Positions 7,800 through 14,757 of a DNA stretch of 15,578 nt are shown here, piece by piece. Origin of the DNA: DATMBL01 sp050735975 (lineage in GTDB: Bacteria; Desulfobacterota; Binatia; UBA9968); the NCBI GenBank assembly GCA_050735975.1, contig JBOHVS010000199.1, forward strand, positions 1-15,578. The letters are read 5' to 3'. Both the position numbers and the translations under genes were made by a program. Under the pieces are notes generated by a model that made no database searches, was not told where the DNA came from, and saw nothing but the letters and a program-made list of their open reading frames with translations. Each line of letters begins with the position of its first letter. Within the stretch, counting starts at the first letter, position 1.

Positions 7800-8516
7800 T
7801 CAGGCTCGGGCGTCAGCAGTGATTTTGCTTGCGCAACTAGCGACGATCGATGAATAGATCTTTAGTCCGTCGTCGCTCCCTAGGAGTTTGTCGCACGCGT
7901 CTTCAGCATGGGGCATCAAGCCGAACACGTTCCGCCCCTCATTACAGATTCCCGCAATGTGGTCCACCGAGCCGTTAGGGTTGGCCGGCGACGACGTCTT
8001 ACCCTTGACATCGACGTAACGGAGTAGAACCTGACGGTTTTTCCTCAACCGCTCCAAAGTCGCCGTATCCGCGTAGTAGCACCCTTCACCGTGCTTGATG
8101 GGAATCTTGAGAAGCTGTCCTTTCTTCATCTCGCACGTAAAAGGCGTGTCGGTTTCTTCGACGCGCAATGAAACTTGCTGGCACACGAACTGAAGGCCCG
8201 CGTTGCGAACCAAAGCGCCCGGCAGCAGCCCCGCTTCGCAGAGAATCTGGAAACCGTTGCAAGTGCCCAAAACTAAACCGCCGTCACGCGCGAACCTGAT
8301 AACGCCTCGCATGATCGGCGAAAAGCGCGCCATCGCGCCGCAGCGAAGATAATCGCCGTAGGAGAATCCTCCCGGCAAAACCAGGCAATCGAAATGACCG
8401 GTTAACTCGTCTTTGTGCCATAGGAATTTGACCTTTTGGCCCATTTCGCGTTTAAGGGATTCAAAGACGTCCTGGTCGTCACAGGAGCCTGGAAAAACAA
8501 TTACGCCCCAGCGCAC
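7800..8516 (-). CDS. purQ: Phosphoribosylformylglycinamidine synthase glutaminase subunit PurQ
   Basis: A class I glutamine amidotransferase that feeds ammonia to PurL for FGAM synthesis. It has 238 residues. MRWGVIVFPGSCDDQD begins the Rossmann-like fold, LVLPGGFSYGDYLRCG carries the oxyanion region, and GTCNGFQ holds the nucleophile Cys86. The catalytic partners are His203 and Glu205 in MPHAED. The start codon is GTG (bases 8516-8514), chosen because it gives the conserved N-terminus and sits 3 bases after the purS stop. This spacing implies coupled translation of purS and purQ. It is followed 7 bases later by purL. Confidence 0.97.
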   Translation of the reverse strand: MRWGVIVFPGSCDDQDVFESLKREMGQKVKFLWHKDELTGHFDCLVLPGGFSYGDYLRCGAMARFSPIMRGVIRFARDGGLVLGTCNGFQILCEAGLLPGALVRNAGLQFVCQQVSLRVEETDTPFTCEMKKGQLLKIPIKHGEGCYYADTATLERLRKNRQVLLRYVDVKGKTSSPANPNGSVDHIAGICNEGRNVFGLMPHAEDACDKLLGSDDGLKIYSSIVASCASKITADARA

Positions 8517-8519
8517 GCG

Positions 8520-8762
8520 TCACTCCTCGATCTCGAAACGATAATCCTCGATCACCGGATTGGCCAACAGTTTATCGCACATCTCGCGAACGCGAGCTTC
8601 GGCGGTTGCGCGAGACGAACCCTCGACTCTAAGCTCGAGATACTTGCCCATGCGCACATCCTGCGCTTCACCATAGCCCAGCGAATGCAAGGATCGCTCG
8701 ATCGCCTTGCCTTGAGGGTCCAACACCGCGTCCTTCAAAGAAACAAAAATTTTAACGCGCAT
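8520..8762 (-). CDS. purS: Phosphoribosylformylglycinamidine synthase subunit PurS
   Basis: An 80-residue PurS, the small structural subunit that joins PurL and PurQ and helps pass ammonia between them. Conserved features are MRVKIFVSLKDAVLDPQG at the N-terminus, LHSLGY, and DVRMGKYLELRVEG, with a C-terminal NPVIEDYRFEIEE strand. ATG at 8762 was chosen because the family begins at this MRVK. The open frame extends 29 codons further upstream through repeat DNA and is not supported. It is the first of the tightly packed purS-purQ-purL trio. No strong Shine-Dalgarno is visible before the ATG. Confidence 0.96.
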   Translation of the reverse strand: MRVKIFVSLKDAVLDPQGKAIERSLHSLGYGEAQDVRMGKYLELRVEGSSRATAEARVREMCDKLLANPVIEDYRFEIEE

Positions 8763-8809
8763 GGAAATTTGCTTTAGCCCGCCTTGACGCAAGCAGCCCT
8801 CCCGAGGCG

Positions 8810-8886
8810 GCTGAAAAAGACTCCTATGCCTCGTTACGCTCGCCTGCAAACAGAGTTTTTCAGCAACGTGCTAGTGAAAAACTCTG
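8810..8886 (-). promoter_or_regulatory. Three-armed alternative hairpin spanning the purB stop codon
   Basis: In the minus-strand transcript, arm A (8886-8875, CAGAGTTTTTCA) is inside the purB coding end. It pairs perfectly over 12 bases with arm B (8862-8851, TGAAAAACTCTG), and the TAG stop of purB lies in the 12-base loop. Arm B, extended to 8864, can instead pair with arm C (8823-8810, gagtctttttcagc) over about 12 bases with a 2-base bulge. The two folds exclude each other, as in an attenuator. The sequence ttttcagcaacgtgcta also resembles a dispersed deltaproteobacterial repeat, so a control function is only a possibility. Confidence 0.5.
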
Positions 8887-10163
8887 CGAAAAATAAAATC
8901 GACGTTGGCGAGGTGATGTTTGACCCCCCAGACCCGCTCAATCTCCTTGGGTGAGAGAAAACGGCGGACCTCGGGATCCTGAGCCAACTCTTCTTTAAGA
9001 TCACCACCATCGCGGCCGACTTTCAAGGCGTGGCGCTGCACCATCCGGTAAGCCGCGTCCCGCGCAATGCCCTTGTCGACCAGCGCGAGCAGCACTCGCT
9101 CCGAAAAAACCGCGCCGCCGCTCTTCTCGAGGTTCCGCTTCATGTTCTTGGGGTAGACGCACAGATTGCCGAGAACATAAATCATCCGGCGCAGCATAAA
9201 ATCGAGCACAATCGTCGCGTCCGGCGCGATCACTCGCTCCACCGACGAGTGGCTGATGTCACGCTCATGCCAGAGAGGCACATTTTCCAATGCGGCGATC
9301 GCGTACGAACGCATGAGCCTCGCCAGGCCGGAGACGTTCTCGGATAGAATCGGGTTTCGTTTGTGCGGCATGGCAGACGAACCCTTTTGTTCCGTTGTAA
9401 ATGGCTCCTCGGCCTCCTGGACTTCGGTCCGCTGCAGGTGTCTGACTTCCGTGGCAAATTTTTCCAACGAGCTTGCGATGACCGCCAGGGTCGCGAAGAA
9501 GTACGCATGCCGGTCGCGCTGGACGATCTGGCTGGAGATCGGCGCCGGGGTCAGGCCTGTCTTCTTACAAACGTACGCCTCAACCTTGGGTGAAATCTGC
9601 GCGAAGGTGCCAACGGCGCCGGAGATCTGGCCCACCTTGATGTCATCGACCGCTTTTTCCAGGCGAGAGAGATTTCGCTGCATCTCCTGATACCAAAGCG
9701 CCAGCTTGAGACCGAAGGTAATCGGCTCCGCATGAACGCCGTGGGTGCGGCCGATCATCACCGTCGATTTATATTTGAAAGCCTGTTTGCGCAAGACCTT
9801 CATAAGCTCGCGGATATCCTGAATCAGGATCGCCGAAGCCTCTTTCAGTTGGATCGCCAGCGCAGTGTCCATCACGTCCGACGAGGTCATTCCAAGATGG
9901 AGAAAACGGGCGTCGCCGCCGATCGATTCCGCGACCGAACTAAGAAACGCGATAATTTCGTGCTTGACCTCGCGCTCGATTTCCCGGATGCGATCGATGT
10001 TGAAGCGGGCCTTCTTGCGAATCCGGCGGACCGCCGCCTTTGGCACTTTGCCCAACTGGGCTAATGCTTCGGCGGCCAGGATCTCCACCTCGAGCCAGGT
10101 CTGAAATCCGTTTTTCTCGGACCATATTCGACCCATCTCCGGACGCGTGTAACGCGCTATCAT
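8871..10163 (-). CDS. purB: Adenylosuccinate lyase
   Basis: Removes fumarate from SAICAR and from adenylosuccinate, two steps of purine and AMP synthesis. It has 430 residues, the short Bacillus/Thermotoga type of the fumarase/aspartase superfamily. TSSD (93-96) is the conserved first region, RTHGVHAEP has the catalytic His141, and GSSAMPHKRNP (261-271) is the superfamily signature loop with the catalytic serine. The C-terminal ADSL domain ends at VDFIFRRVFH. ATG at 10163 begins with the family-typical MIARYTRPEMGRIW. It follows dut by 92 bases, a gap with TTGAACC-type words and no clear promoter. It precedes purS by 108 bases. Its last codons lie in a hairpin arm. Confidence 0.98.
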   Translation of the reverse strand: MIARYTRPEMGRIWSEKNGFQTWLEVEILAAEALAQLGKVPKAAVRRIRKKARFNIDRIREIEREVKHEIIAFLSSVAESIGGDARFLHLGMTSSDVMDTALAIQLKEASAILIQDIRELMKVLRKQAFKYKSTVMIGRTHGVHAEPITFGLKLALWYQEMQRNLSRLEKAVDDIKVGQISGAVGTFAQISPKVEAYVCKKTGLTPAPISSQIVQRDRHAYFFATLAVIASSLEKFATEVRHLQRTEVQEAEEPFTTEQKGSSAMPHKRNPILSENVSGLARLMRSYAIAALENVPLWHERDISHSSVERVIAPDATIVLDFMLRRMIYVLGNLCVYPKNMKRNLEKSGGAVFSERVLLALVDKGIARDAAYRMVQRHALKVGRDGGDLKEELAQDPEVRRFLSPKEIERVWGVKHHLANVDFIFRRVFH

Positions 10164-10235
10164 GCCTTGATGCCGTTGTCTGAGCGTCTAAAGCCTACAA
10201 ATTTGTTGAATCATCCCTTAGATTTTTGTCATTGA

Positions 10236-10251
10236 CCTTTGAACCTTGAAC
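10236..10251. repeat. TTGAACC words in the dut-purB gap
   Basis: Cctttgaaccttgaac contains ttgaac twice and echoes the CTTGAACCCTT repeats at 5544-5570. It lies just five bases from the dut stop codon. The rest of the 92-base gap (10164-10255) shows nothing I can name. Confidence 0.35.
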
Positions 10252-10255
10252 GTTT

Positions 10256-10720
10256 CTAACTTTTCTCTGAGACGTCCGTGTGGCCAAAACCGCCGCTCTG
10301 CCGCTCGCTGGAAGGCAACTCCGTGACCTCTTGCCACCGTGCTTTAACAACCCGCTGAATCACCATCTGCGCGACTCTCTGCCCGCGGCGAATAGCGATT
10401 GTCTCCCTTCCCAAGTTAATGGCGATTAACTGAATCTCTCCCCGGTAATCCGCATCGATGGTCCCTGGGCTATTCACCATAGTAAGACCCTCTTTCAGCG
10501 CCAAACCACTGCGGGGACGAATTTGCGCTTCGAAGCCAAGCGGTAAAGCTACCGCGATGCCCGTGGGAATGAGAATGCGCTCCATGGGTTCCAGACGGAG
10601 CTCATCTTCGATGTCGGCACACAAGTCCATCCCGGCCGCTCCGGCCGTCATGTATGCGGGCAAAGCGAGCGGATCTCGAGCCGGGCGCACTCGCCGGATT
10701 TGAATCGTCACCTGTTCCAC
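10256..10720 (-). CDS. dut: Deoxyuridine 5'-triphosphate nucleotidohydrolase (dUTPase)
   Basis: Hydrolyses dUTP to dUMP and pyrophosphate, keeping uracil out of DNA and supplying thymidylate synthesis. It is a trimeric-type enzyme of 154 residues. All five motifs are present: AGAAGMDL (26-33), RPRSGLALK (68-76), GTIDADYRGEI (86-96, with the catalytic Asp and the substrate-binding Tyr), RGQRVAQMVI (112-121) and ERQSGGFGHTD (139-149). The start is GTG (10720-10718) with GGAGGTG about 11 bases upstream; a second GTG four codons later is an alternative. It lies 111 bases after the M16 peptidase gene, and nothing else is recognisable in that gap. Confidence 0.97.
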   Translation of the reverse strand: MEQVTIQIRRVRPARDPLALPAYMTAGAAGMDLCADIEDELRLEPMERILIPTGIAVALPLGFEAQIRPRSGLALKEGLTMVNSPGTIDADYRGEIQLIAINLGRETIAIRRGQRVAQMVIQRVVKARWQEVTELPSSERQSGGFGHTDVSEKS

Positions 10721-10831
10721 CGGCGACCTTACACCTCCGAAAATCTAGGCCGGACTATTCATGACCGAGGAAAAGCTGGGGCACACTAGGGCCGCGCGAC
10801 GAGCCGAGACTCATTCCCTTCGATCGGAGAG

Positions 10832-12112
10832 CTAGCCCTGAGGTATCGTCAAGTTCTTTAGTTTGAAATCGTGCTTAAAATCACCCAAAAGCGAGACCGC
10901 CATCCCTTCCGGGCGAAGAAGCGTGCTGGCCAGATCGACAAGCTCGTCCCGAGAAACGGAGCGAATCCGATTACAGATCTCATCCGTGGTAACCGCCTTG
11001 CCGAAATAGATTTCGTTGCGCGCGTTATGACTCATCCACGAGTCCGTGGACTCCAGTCCCAGCATTATGTTGCCGACCAGCTGACCCTGAGTCCGGTGAA
11101 TCTCTACATCCTTGATCTCACCCGCCGCCAGTTTCTTCAACTCGGTCACGACCAGGTCCACCACTTCTTCCACTGACTCGACGCTGGTCCCGGCATAGAT
11201 CCCCAGATAGCCCACGTCTTTATAGGAAGACAGAAATGAGTAAACCGAGTAAGCCTTGCCCCGCTTCTCGCGAATCTCCTGGAACAATCGCGAGCTCATT
11301 CCACCGCCCAAGAGCGTATTCAGGACGTACGCGGCGTAACGCCGGGGGTGGGACTGATGAACTCCGGCCACTCCCAAACACAGATGGGCCTGCTCGAGGG
11401 TTTTCACGTGCGGAAAGACACCGCTCTGAACGTCGGGGCACATTTCCCCGTTCGATGACGGGGAATCTGCTCCGTTGGCGGAATTTGACACGGCGCCCAG
11501 CCGCGCCGCCATTTCGCGCACCAAATCCGCATGACTGAAACGGCCGGCCGCTGAAACAACGACGCGACACGGCTGGTAACGCGCCCGAAAAAAGCTGAGA
11601 AAGTCGTCGCGCGCAAAATTTAAAACCGTTTCTGCTCTTCCACAAATCGGCCGGCCCAAGGAATGATTCTTGAAGAAATCAAGGCTAAAGAGGTCATGGA
11701 TGTAATCGTCGGGCGTATCTTCCACTTGCGAGATTTCCTGGAGGATTACCGCCCTTTCGCGTTCGATTTCCTCGACGTCAAAAACCGAATGGAGAAATAT
11801 ATCGGTCAGAAGATCGATTGCCAGCGGCAGGTTCTCGTCGAGAACTTTCGCGTAATAACAGGTATGCTCTTTCGAGGTAAACGCGTTCAGCACACCGCCG
11901 ACCGCGTCGATCTCTTCTGCAATCTGAACCGCGCTGCGCCGCTCGGTCCCTTTGAAGAGCAGATGCTCGATAAAGTGGGAGATGCCGTGACGATCGTCAC
12001 TCTCATGTCGTGAGCCGTTTTCGACCCAGATGCCGAGAGTCACGGAACGATGGTCCTGCATCTCTTGAGAAACGACGCGGATGCCGTTGTCCAAAACAGA
12101 TTTGGCGAACAT
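10832..12112 (-). CDS. M16 family zinc peptidase (processing-peptidase-like)
   Basis: A 426-residue pitrilysin/insulinase-family metallopeptidase. The inverted zinc motif HFIEH lies at 46-50, with the third ligand Glu126 at the expected 76-residue spacing. The N-terminal catalytic half is followed by a variable linker (about 210-235, rich in Ser, Asn and Gly). The C-terminal half carries GGGMSSRLFQEIREKRG and KAYSVYS (269-292), the conserved substrate-binding region. It resembles the short proteins encoded next to pnp in many bacteria (YmxG/MlpA-like in Bacillus). Their substrates are poorly known, and the half-size suggests it dimerises. It has no signal peptide. It starts 10 bases after the pnp stop without an obvious ribosome site, which points to coupling with pnp. 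Confidence 0.95.
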   Translation of the reverse strand: MFAKSVLDNGIRVVSQEMQDHRSVTLGIWVENGSRHESDDRHGISHFIEHLLFKGTERRSAVQIAEEIDAVGGVLNAFTSKEHTCYYAKVLDENLPLAIDLLTDIFLHSVFDVEEIERERAVILQEISQVEDTPDDYIHDLFSLDFFKNHSLGRPICGRAETVLNFARDDFLSFFRARYQPCRVVVSAAGRFSHADLVREMAARLGAVSNSANGADSPSSNGEMCPDVQSGVFPHVKTLEQAHLCLGVAGVHQSHPRRYAAYVLNTLLGGGMSSRLFQEIREKRGKAYSVYSFLSSYKDVGYLGIYAGTSVESVEEVVDLVVTELKKLAAGEIKDVEIHRTQGQLVGNIMLGLESTDSWMSHNARNEIYFGKAVTTDEICNRIRSVSRDELVDLASTLLRPEGMAVSLLGDFKHDFKLKNLTIPQG

Positions 12113-12122
12113 GGAGCGGCGC

Positions 12123-14255
12123 TCAGGAGTGGTCGTCGGAGCCGGCCCCGGGCCCCGAGTTGGTCTGGGCCTTGCCGGTCTCTTGGAGCGCCTCTTTGCG
12201 GCTAAGCCGGATCTTGCCTTGTCTATCGACTTCCAAGACTTTGACCATCACTTCGTCCCCTTCTTTGAGAACGTCCGAAACGCGCCGGACCCTTTCAGGC
12301 GCCAGCTGAGAGATATGAACCAGTCCGTCGGTTCCGGGAAAAATCTCGACAAAGGCGCCGAAGTCCACAATCTTTCGCACCGTGCCTTTGTAAATCTTTC
12401 CGACCTCAGCTTCCGCCGCGATCTTCTGCACCATCTCGATCGCCTTCCGGGAAGCGGACTCGTCGCTGGAAGCGATCGTCACGGTGCCGTCGTCTTCAAC
12501 GTCCATTTTGACTCCCGTCGCTTCGATGATGCCGCGAATCACCTTGCCGCCCGGGCCGATGATCTCACGGATCTTTTCCGGTTTTACTTTGATCGTTGTG
12601 ATGCGCGGGGCATGACCGGAAATGTTGGTCCGCGGCGACGGCAGAGCCTCATTCATAACCTTAAGGATCCCCAGCCGCCCTTCTCTGGCCTGATAGAGCG
12701 CCTGGCGCATGATTTCACGGTTGACTCCGTTGATCTTGATATCCATTTGCAACGAAGTGACGCCGTCCGGGGTCCCCGCGACCTTGAAATCCATGTCGCC
12801 GAGATGGTCCTCATCGCCGAGGATGTCGGAAAGCACTCGCACATGTTCGCCTTCTTTGATCAACCCCATGGCGATTCCAGCCACAGGAGCGACCACCGGC
12901 ACGCCGGCATCCATCAGCGACAAAGAACCGCCGCAAACGGTCGCCATAGAGGTGGAACCGTTGGATTCGAGAATCTCTGAAACGATTCGAAGCGTGTAAG
13001 GAAACTTTGCTTCATCAGGAAGAACCGGCAACAGAGCCCGCTCGGCAAGGTTGCCGTGGCCGATTTCACGCCGGCTCGGACCGCGGAGAAACTTTACCTC
13101 GCCGACACTGAATGGCGGGAAATTGTAGTGCAGCATGAACTTTTTGTATTGCTCCCCGATAAGCGCATCGATTTTTTGTTCATCCGACGCTGTGCCGAGC
13201 GTGGTCACGACCAGCGCTTGGGTTTCGCCGCGAGTGAACAGAGCTGAACCGTGAGTGCGCGGCAACACCTCGACCTCGCAGCTAATCGGCCGCACGTCCT
13301 TGAGACCTCGGCCGTCGATGCGCCGTTCCTGATGAATGATCAGATTGCGAAAACTGGTTCGCTTCAGCTCGTCGAAAGCGACTTTGATATCTTTCTCTTT
13401 CCCCGGGAATTCCGCCGCCGCCTGGGAAACCACTTCGCTCTTTACCTCGCTAAGCCGTTTATAACGCTCGATTTTTTCCGGAATCTCAATCGCCTGTCTG
13501 AGCCTTTCGAGGGCTAGTTCTTCCACGCGCCGCACGACGGCTCCATCGCGTTCAACCAGCGGCACTGGCCTCTTCGTCTTGCCGATTTCTCGCCTTAGAT
13601 TTTCTTGAATTTGCAGCAGAGGTTGGATTGCTTCATGGCCTTTAAACAGAGCTTCGAGGATCTCATCCTCGGGGACCCTATCGGCTCCGCCTTCCACCAT
13701 GACGATCGCATCTTTGCTGCCGGAAAGAAAAATATCGACGTCGCTTTGTTGCAATTGACTTTGGGTCGGATTGAAAACCCATTCTCCATCGATCCGGCCG
13801 ATCCTGACTCCGGCAAGCGGCCCATTAAAAGGGATATCGGAAACCTGGAGGGCGGCGGAAGCTCCCAACATCGCAACGACATCGGGATCGTTTTCTCGGT
13901 CGGCAGAGAGCACGGTGGCGATCACCTGGGTTTCGCATCGCAGGCCGTCGGAAAAGAGCGGCCGAATGGAACGGTCGATCAAACGGCAGGTAAGGATCTC
14001 CTTTTCCGACGGACGCCCTTCGCGCTTGAAAAAGCCGCCCGGAATCTTGCCGGCAGCGAAGGTTTTTTCCTGATAATCGACCGTCAATGGAAAGAAATCG
14101 GTATCGGTCTTGAGATCTTTCGCCGCTACCGCGGTTACCAGAACGACGGTTTCGCCGTAGCGCACCAACGCTGCGCCGTCGGCTTGTTTTGCGACCCTGC
14201 CGATTTCTATAGATAAGGGTCGGCCATGAAAATCTAATTCCACTTTCTTCATCAT
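12123..14255 (-). CDS. pnp: Polyribonucleotide nucleotidyltransferase (PNPase)
   Basis: A phosphate-dependent 3'-5' exoribonuclease for mRNA decay, usually part of a degradosome. It has 710 residues. RNase PH domain 1 spans about 10-140, the helical linker about 145-300 and RNase PH domain 2 about 305-530. The catalytic stretch DEDHLGDMDFKVAG holds D483, D489 and K491, matching D486, D492 and K494 of E. coli. A KH domain with GPGG (567-570) and an S1 domain (about 618-688, VDFGAFVEIFPGTDGLVHIS) follow. The tail is short and Gly/Ser-rich. There are two adjacent ATG codons; the first, at 14255, has AGAGGA 7 bases upstream. It sits 67 bases behind rpsO, the classic arrangement. Confidence 0.98.
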   Translation of the reverse strand: MMKKVELDFHGRPLSIEIGRVAKQADGAALVRYGETVVLVTAVAAKDLKTDTDFFPLTVDYQEKTFAAGKIPGGFFKREGRPSEKEILTCRLIDRSIRPLFSDGLRCETQVIATVLSADRENDPDVVAMLGASAALQVSDIPFNGPLAGVRIGRIDGEWVFNPTQSQLQQSDVDIFLSGSKDAIVMVEGGADRVPEDEILEALFKGHEAIQPLLQIQENLRREIGKTKRPVPLVERDGAVVRRVEELALERLRQAIEIPEKIERYKRLSEVKSEVVSQAAAEFPGKEKDIKVAFDELKRTSFRNLIIHQERRIDGRGLKDVRPISCEVEVLPRTHGSALFTRGETQALVVTTLGTASDEQKIDALIGEQYKKFMLHYNFPPFSVGEVKFLRGPSRREIGHGNLAERALLPVLPDEAKFPYTLRIVSEILESNGSTSMATVCGGSLSLMDAGVPVVAPVAGIAMGLIKEGEHVRVLSDILGDEDHLGDMDFKVAGTPDGVTSLQMDIKINGVNREIMRQALYQAREGRLGILKVMNEALPSPRTNISGHAPRITTIKVKPEKIREIIGPGGKVIRGIIEATGVKMDVEDDGTVTIASSDESASRKAIEMVQKIAAEAEVGKIYKGTVRKIVDFGAFVEIFPGTDGLVHISQLAPERVRRVSDVLKEGDEVMVKVLEVDRQGKIRLSRKEALQETGKAQTNSGPGAGSDDHS

Positions 14256-14263
14256 AGGATAAT

Positions 14264-14278
14264 CCTCTGAAGGAGAGG
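14264..14278 (-). promoter_or_regulatory. Small hairpin holding the pnp ribosome-binding site
   Basis: In the minus-strand transcript CCUCU (14278-14274) pairs with AGAGG (14268-14264) around a CCUUC loop. The 3' arm is the core of the only plausible Shine-Dalgarno for pnp. PNPase is known to control its own message in enterobacteria through a leader stem. Whether this 5-bp stem matters is inference. Confidence 0.35.
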
Positions 14279-14322
14279 CGCTTAACGGAGGTAGGGATGG
14301 GGGGACAGCAGGCGAGGAATCG

Positions 14323-14592
14323 TTATTTTCGAATCCCCAGCCTTTGGATCAGACTTTGATATCTCTCGAAATCCCTGTATTTGAGATAATCGAGAAGCCT
14401 CCTCCGCTGCCCTACTAGTCTTAGGAGACCACGGCGAGAATGGTGATCCTTGACGTGAATCTTGAAATGCTCGGTGAGATATTCGATGCGCTTGCTTAAC
14501 AGCGCGACCTGCACTTCAGGAGAGCCGGTATCCGTCTTGTGAAGCCTGAACTGCTCGACAACCCCCTGATTCTGCTCCTGAGCAACTCCCAT
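14323..14592 (-). CDS. rpsO: 30S ribosomal protein S15
   Basis: An 89-residue primary binder of 16S rRNA that helps organise the platform of the small subunit. The full-length family pattern is clear: a four-helix protein with the RLHKTDTGSPEVQVALLSKR stretch, then IEYLTEHFKIH, the rRNA-contacting DHHSRRGLLRLVGQRRRLL region, and YLKYRDFERYQSLIQRLGIRK at the end. ATG at 14592 has GGAG a few bases upstream. It heads the nine-gene same-strand run and probably has its own promoter. S15 represses its own translation in several bacteria; no such structure can be assigned with certainty here. Confidence 0.98.
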   Translation of the reverse strand: MGVAQEQNQGVVEQFRLHKTDTGSPEVQVALLSKRIEYLTEHFKIHVKDHHSRRGLLRLVGQRRRLLDYLKYRDFERYQSLIQRLGIRK

Positions 14593-14634
14593 GTTCTCCG
14601 CTTCTTTTCTCTCTTTCCTTTTATAGTTAAATGT

Positions 14635-14663
14635 TTACTACCACACTCATAGTCCCTTGTAAA
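14635..14663 (-). promoter_or_regulatory. Candidate rpsO promoter
   Basis: Read on the minus strand, TTTACA (14663-14658, 5 of 6 to the -35 consensus) is 17 bases from TAGTAA (14640-14635). The -10 is preceded by TGG, an extended -10 dinucleotide. Transcription would start near 14628, leaving a leader of about 36 bases. An AT-rich TATAAA lies slightly downstream as an alternative -10. Cccttg (14654-14659) and caaggg (14675-14680) form a short inverted repeat over the -35 region. Confidence 0.5.
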
Positions 14664-14701
14664 GCTTCGCCAGGCAAGGGTAATGGTTCGAACGGGAACC
14701 C

Positions 14702-14732
14702 CCGCGACGGAACCGGTTTCTTGTCGTCGCGG
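14702..14732. repeat. 8-bp inverted repeat upstream of the protease gene
   Basis: Ccgcgacg (14702-14709) and cgtcgcgg (14725-14732) form a perfect 8-bp stem with a 15-base loop that contains the palindrome accggt. It lies just before TATGAT (14736-14741), a possible -10, in the divergent gap between rpsO and the protease gene. It could be an operator or a leader stem; no acceptable -35 was found. Confidence 0.3.
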
Positions 14733-14757
14733 CAATATGATAGAATCCGGCTTTGCG

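Noticed and set aside
6995..7822. 275-codon open frame on the + strand opposite purL
   Set aside because: It is antisense to a clear, full-length purL, has no family motif I recognise, and mirrors codon bias of the real gene.
10249..10254. AACGTT core as a possible PurR-type operator before purB
   Set aside because: Only the central six bases match a purine repressor palindrome; the flanks do not, and it sits at the dut stop codon.
10164..10255. Purine or ZTP riboswitch in front of purB
   Set aside because: The 92-base gap lacks the conserved helices and loop sequences of either class, and much of it is repeat words.
12081..12980. 299-codon open frame on the + strand opposite pnp
   Set aside because: Antisense shadow of pnp, rich in Arg, His and Asp as expected of the reverse strand; no domain or ribosome site.
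13605..14216. 203-codon open frame on the + strand opposite pnp
   Set aside because: Antisense shadow of the pnp N-terminal region without recognisable protein features.
14683..14757. Longer start for the aspartic protease
   Set aside because: It would put 25 residues before an otherwise well-formed signal peptide and would begin in hairpin DNA.
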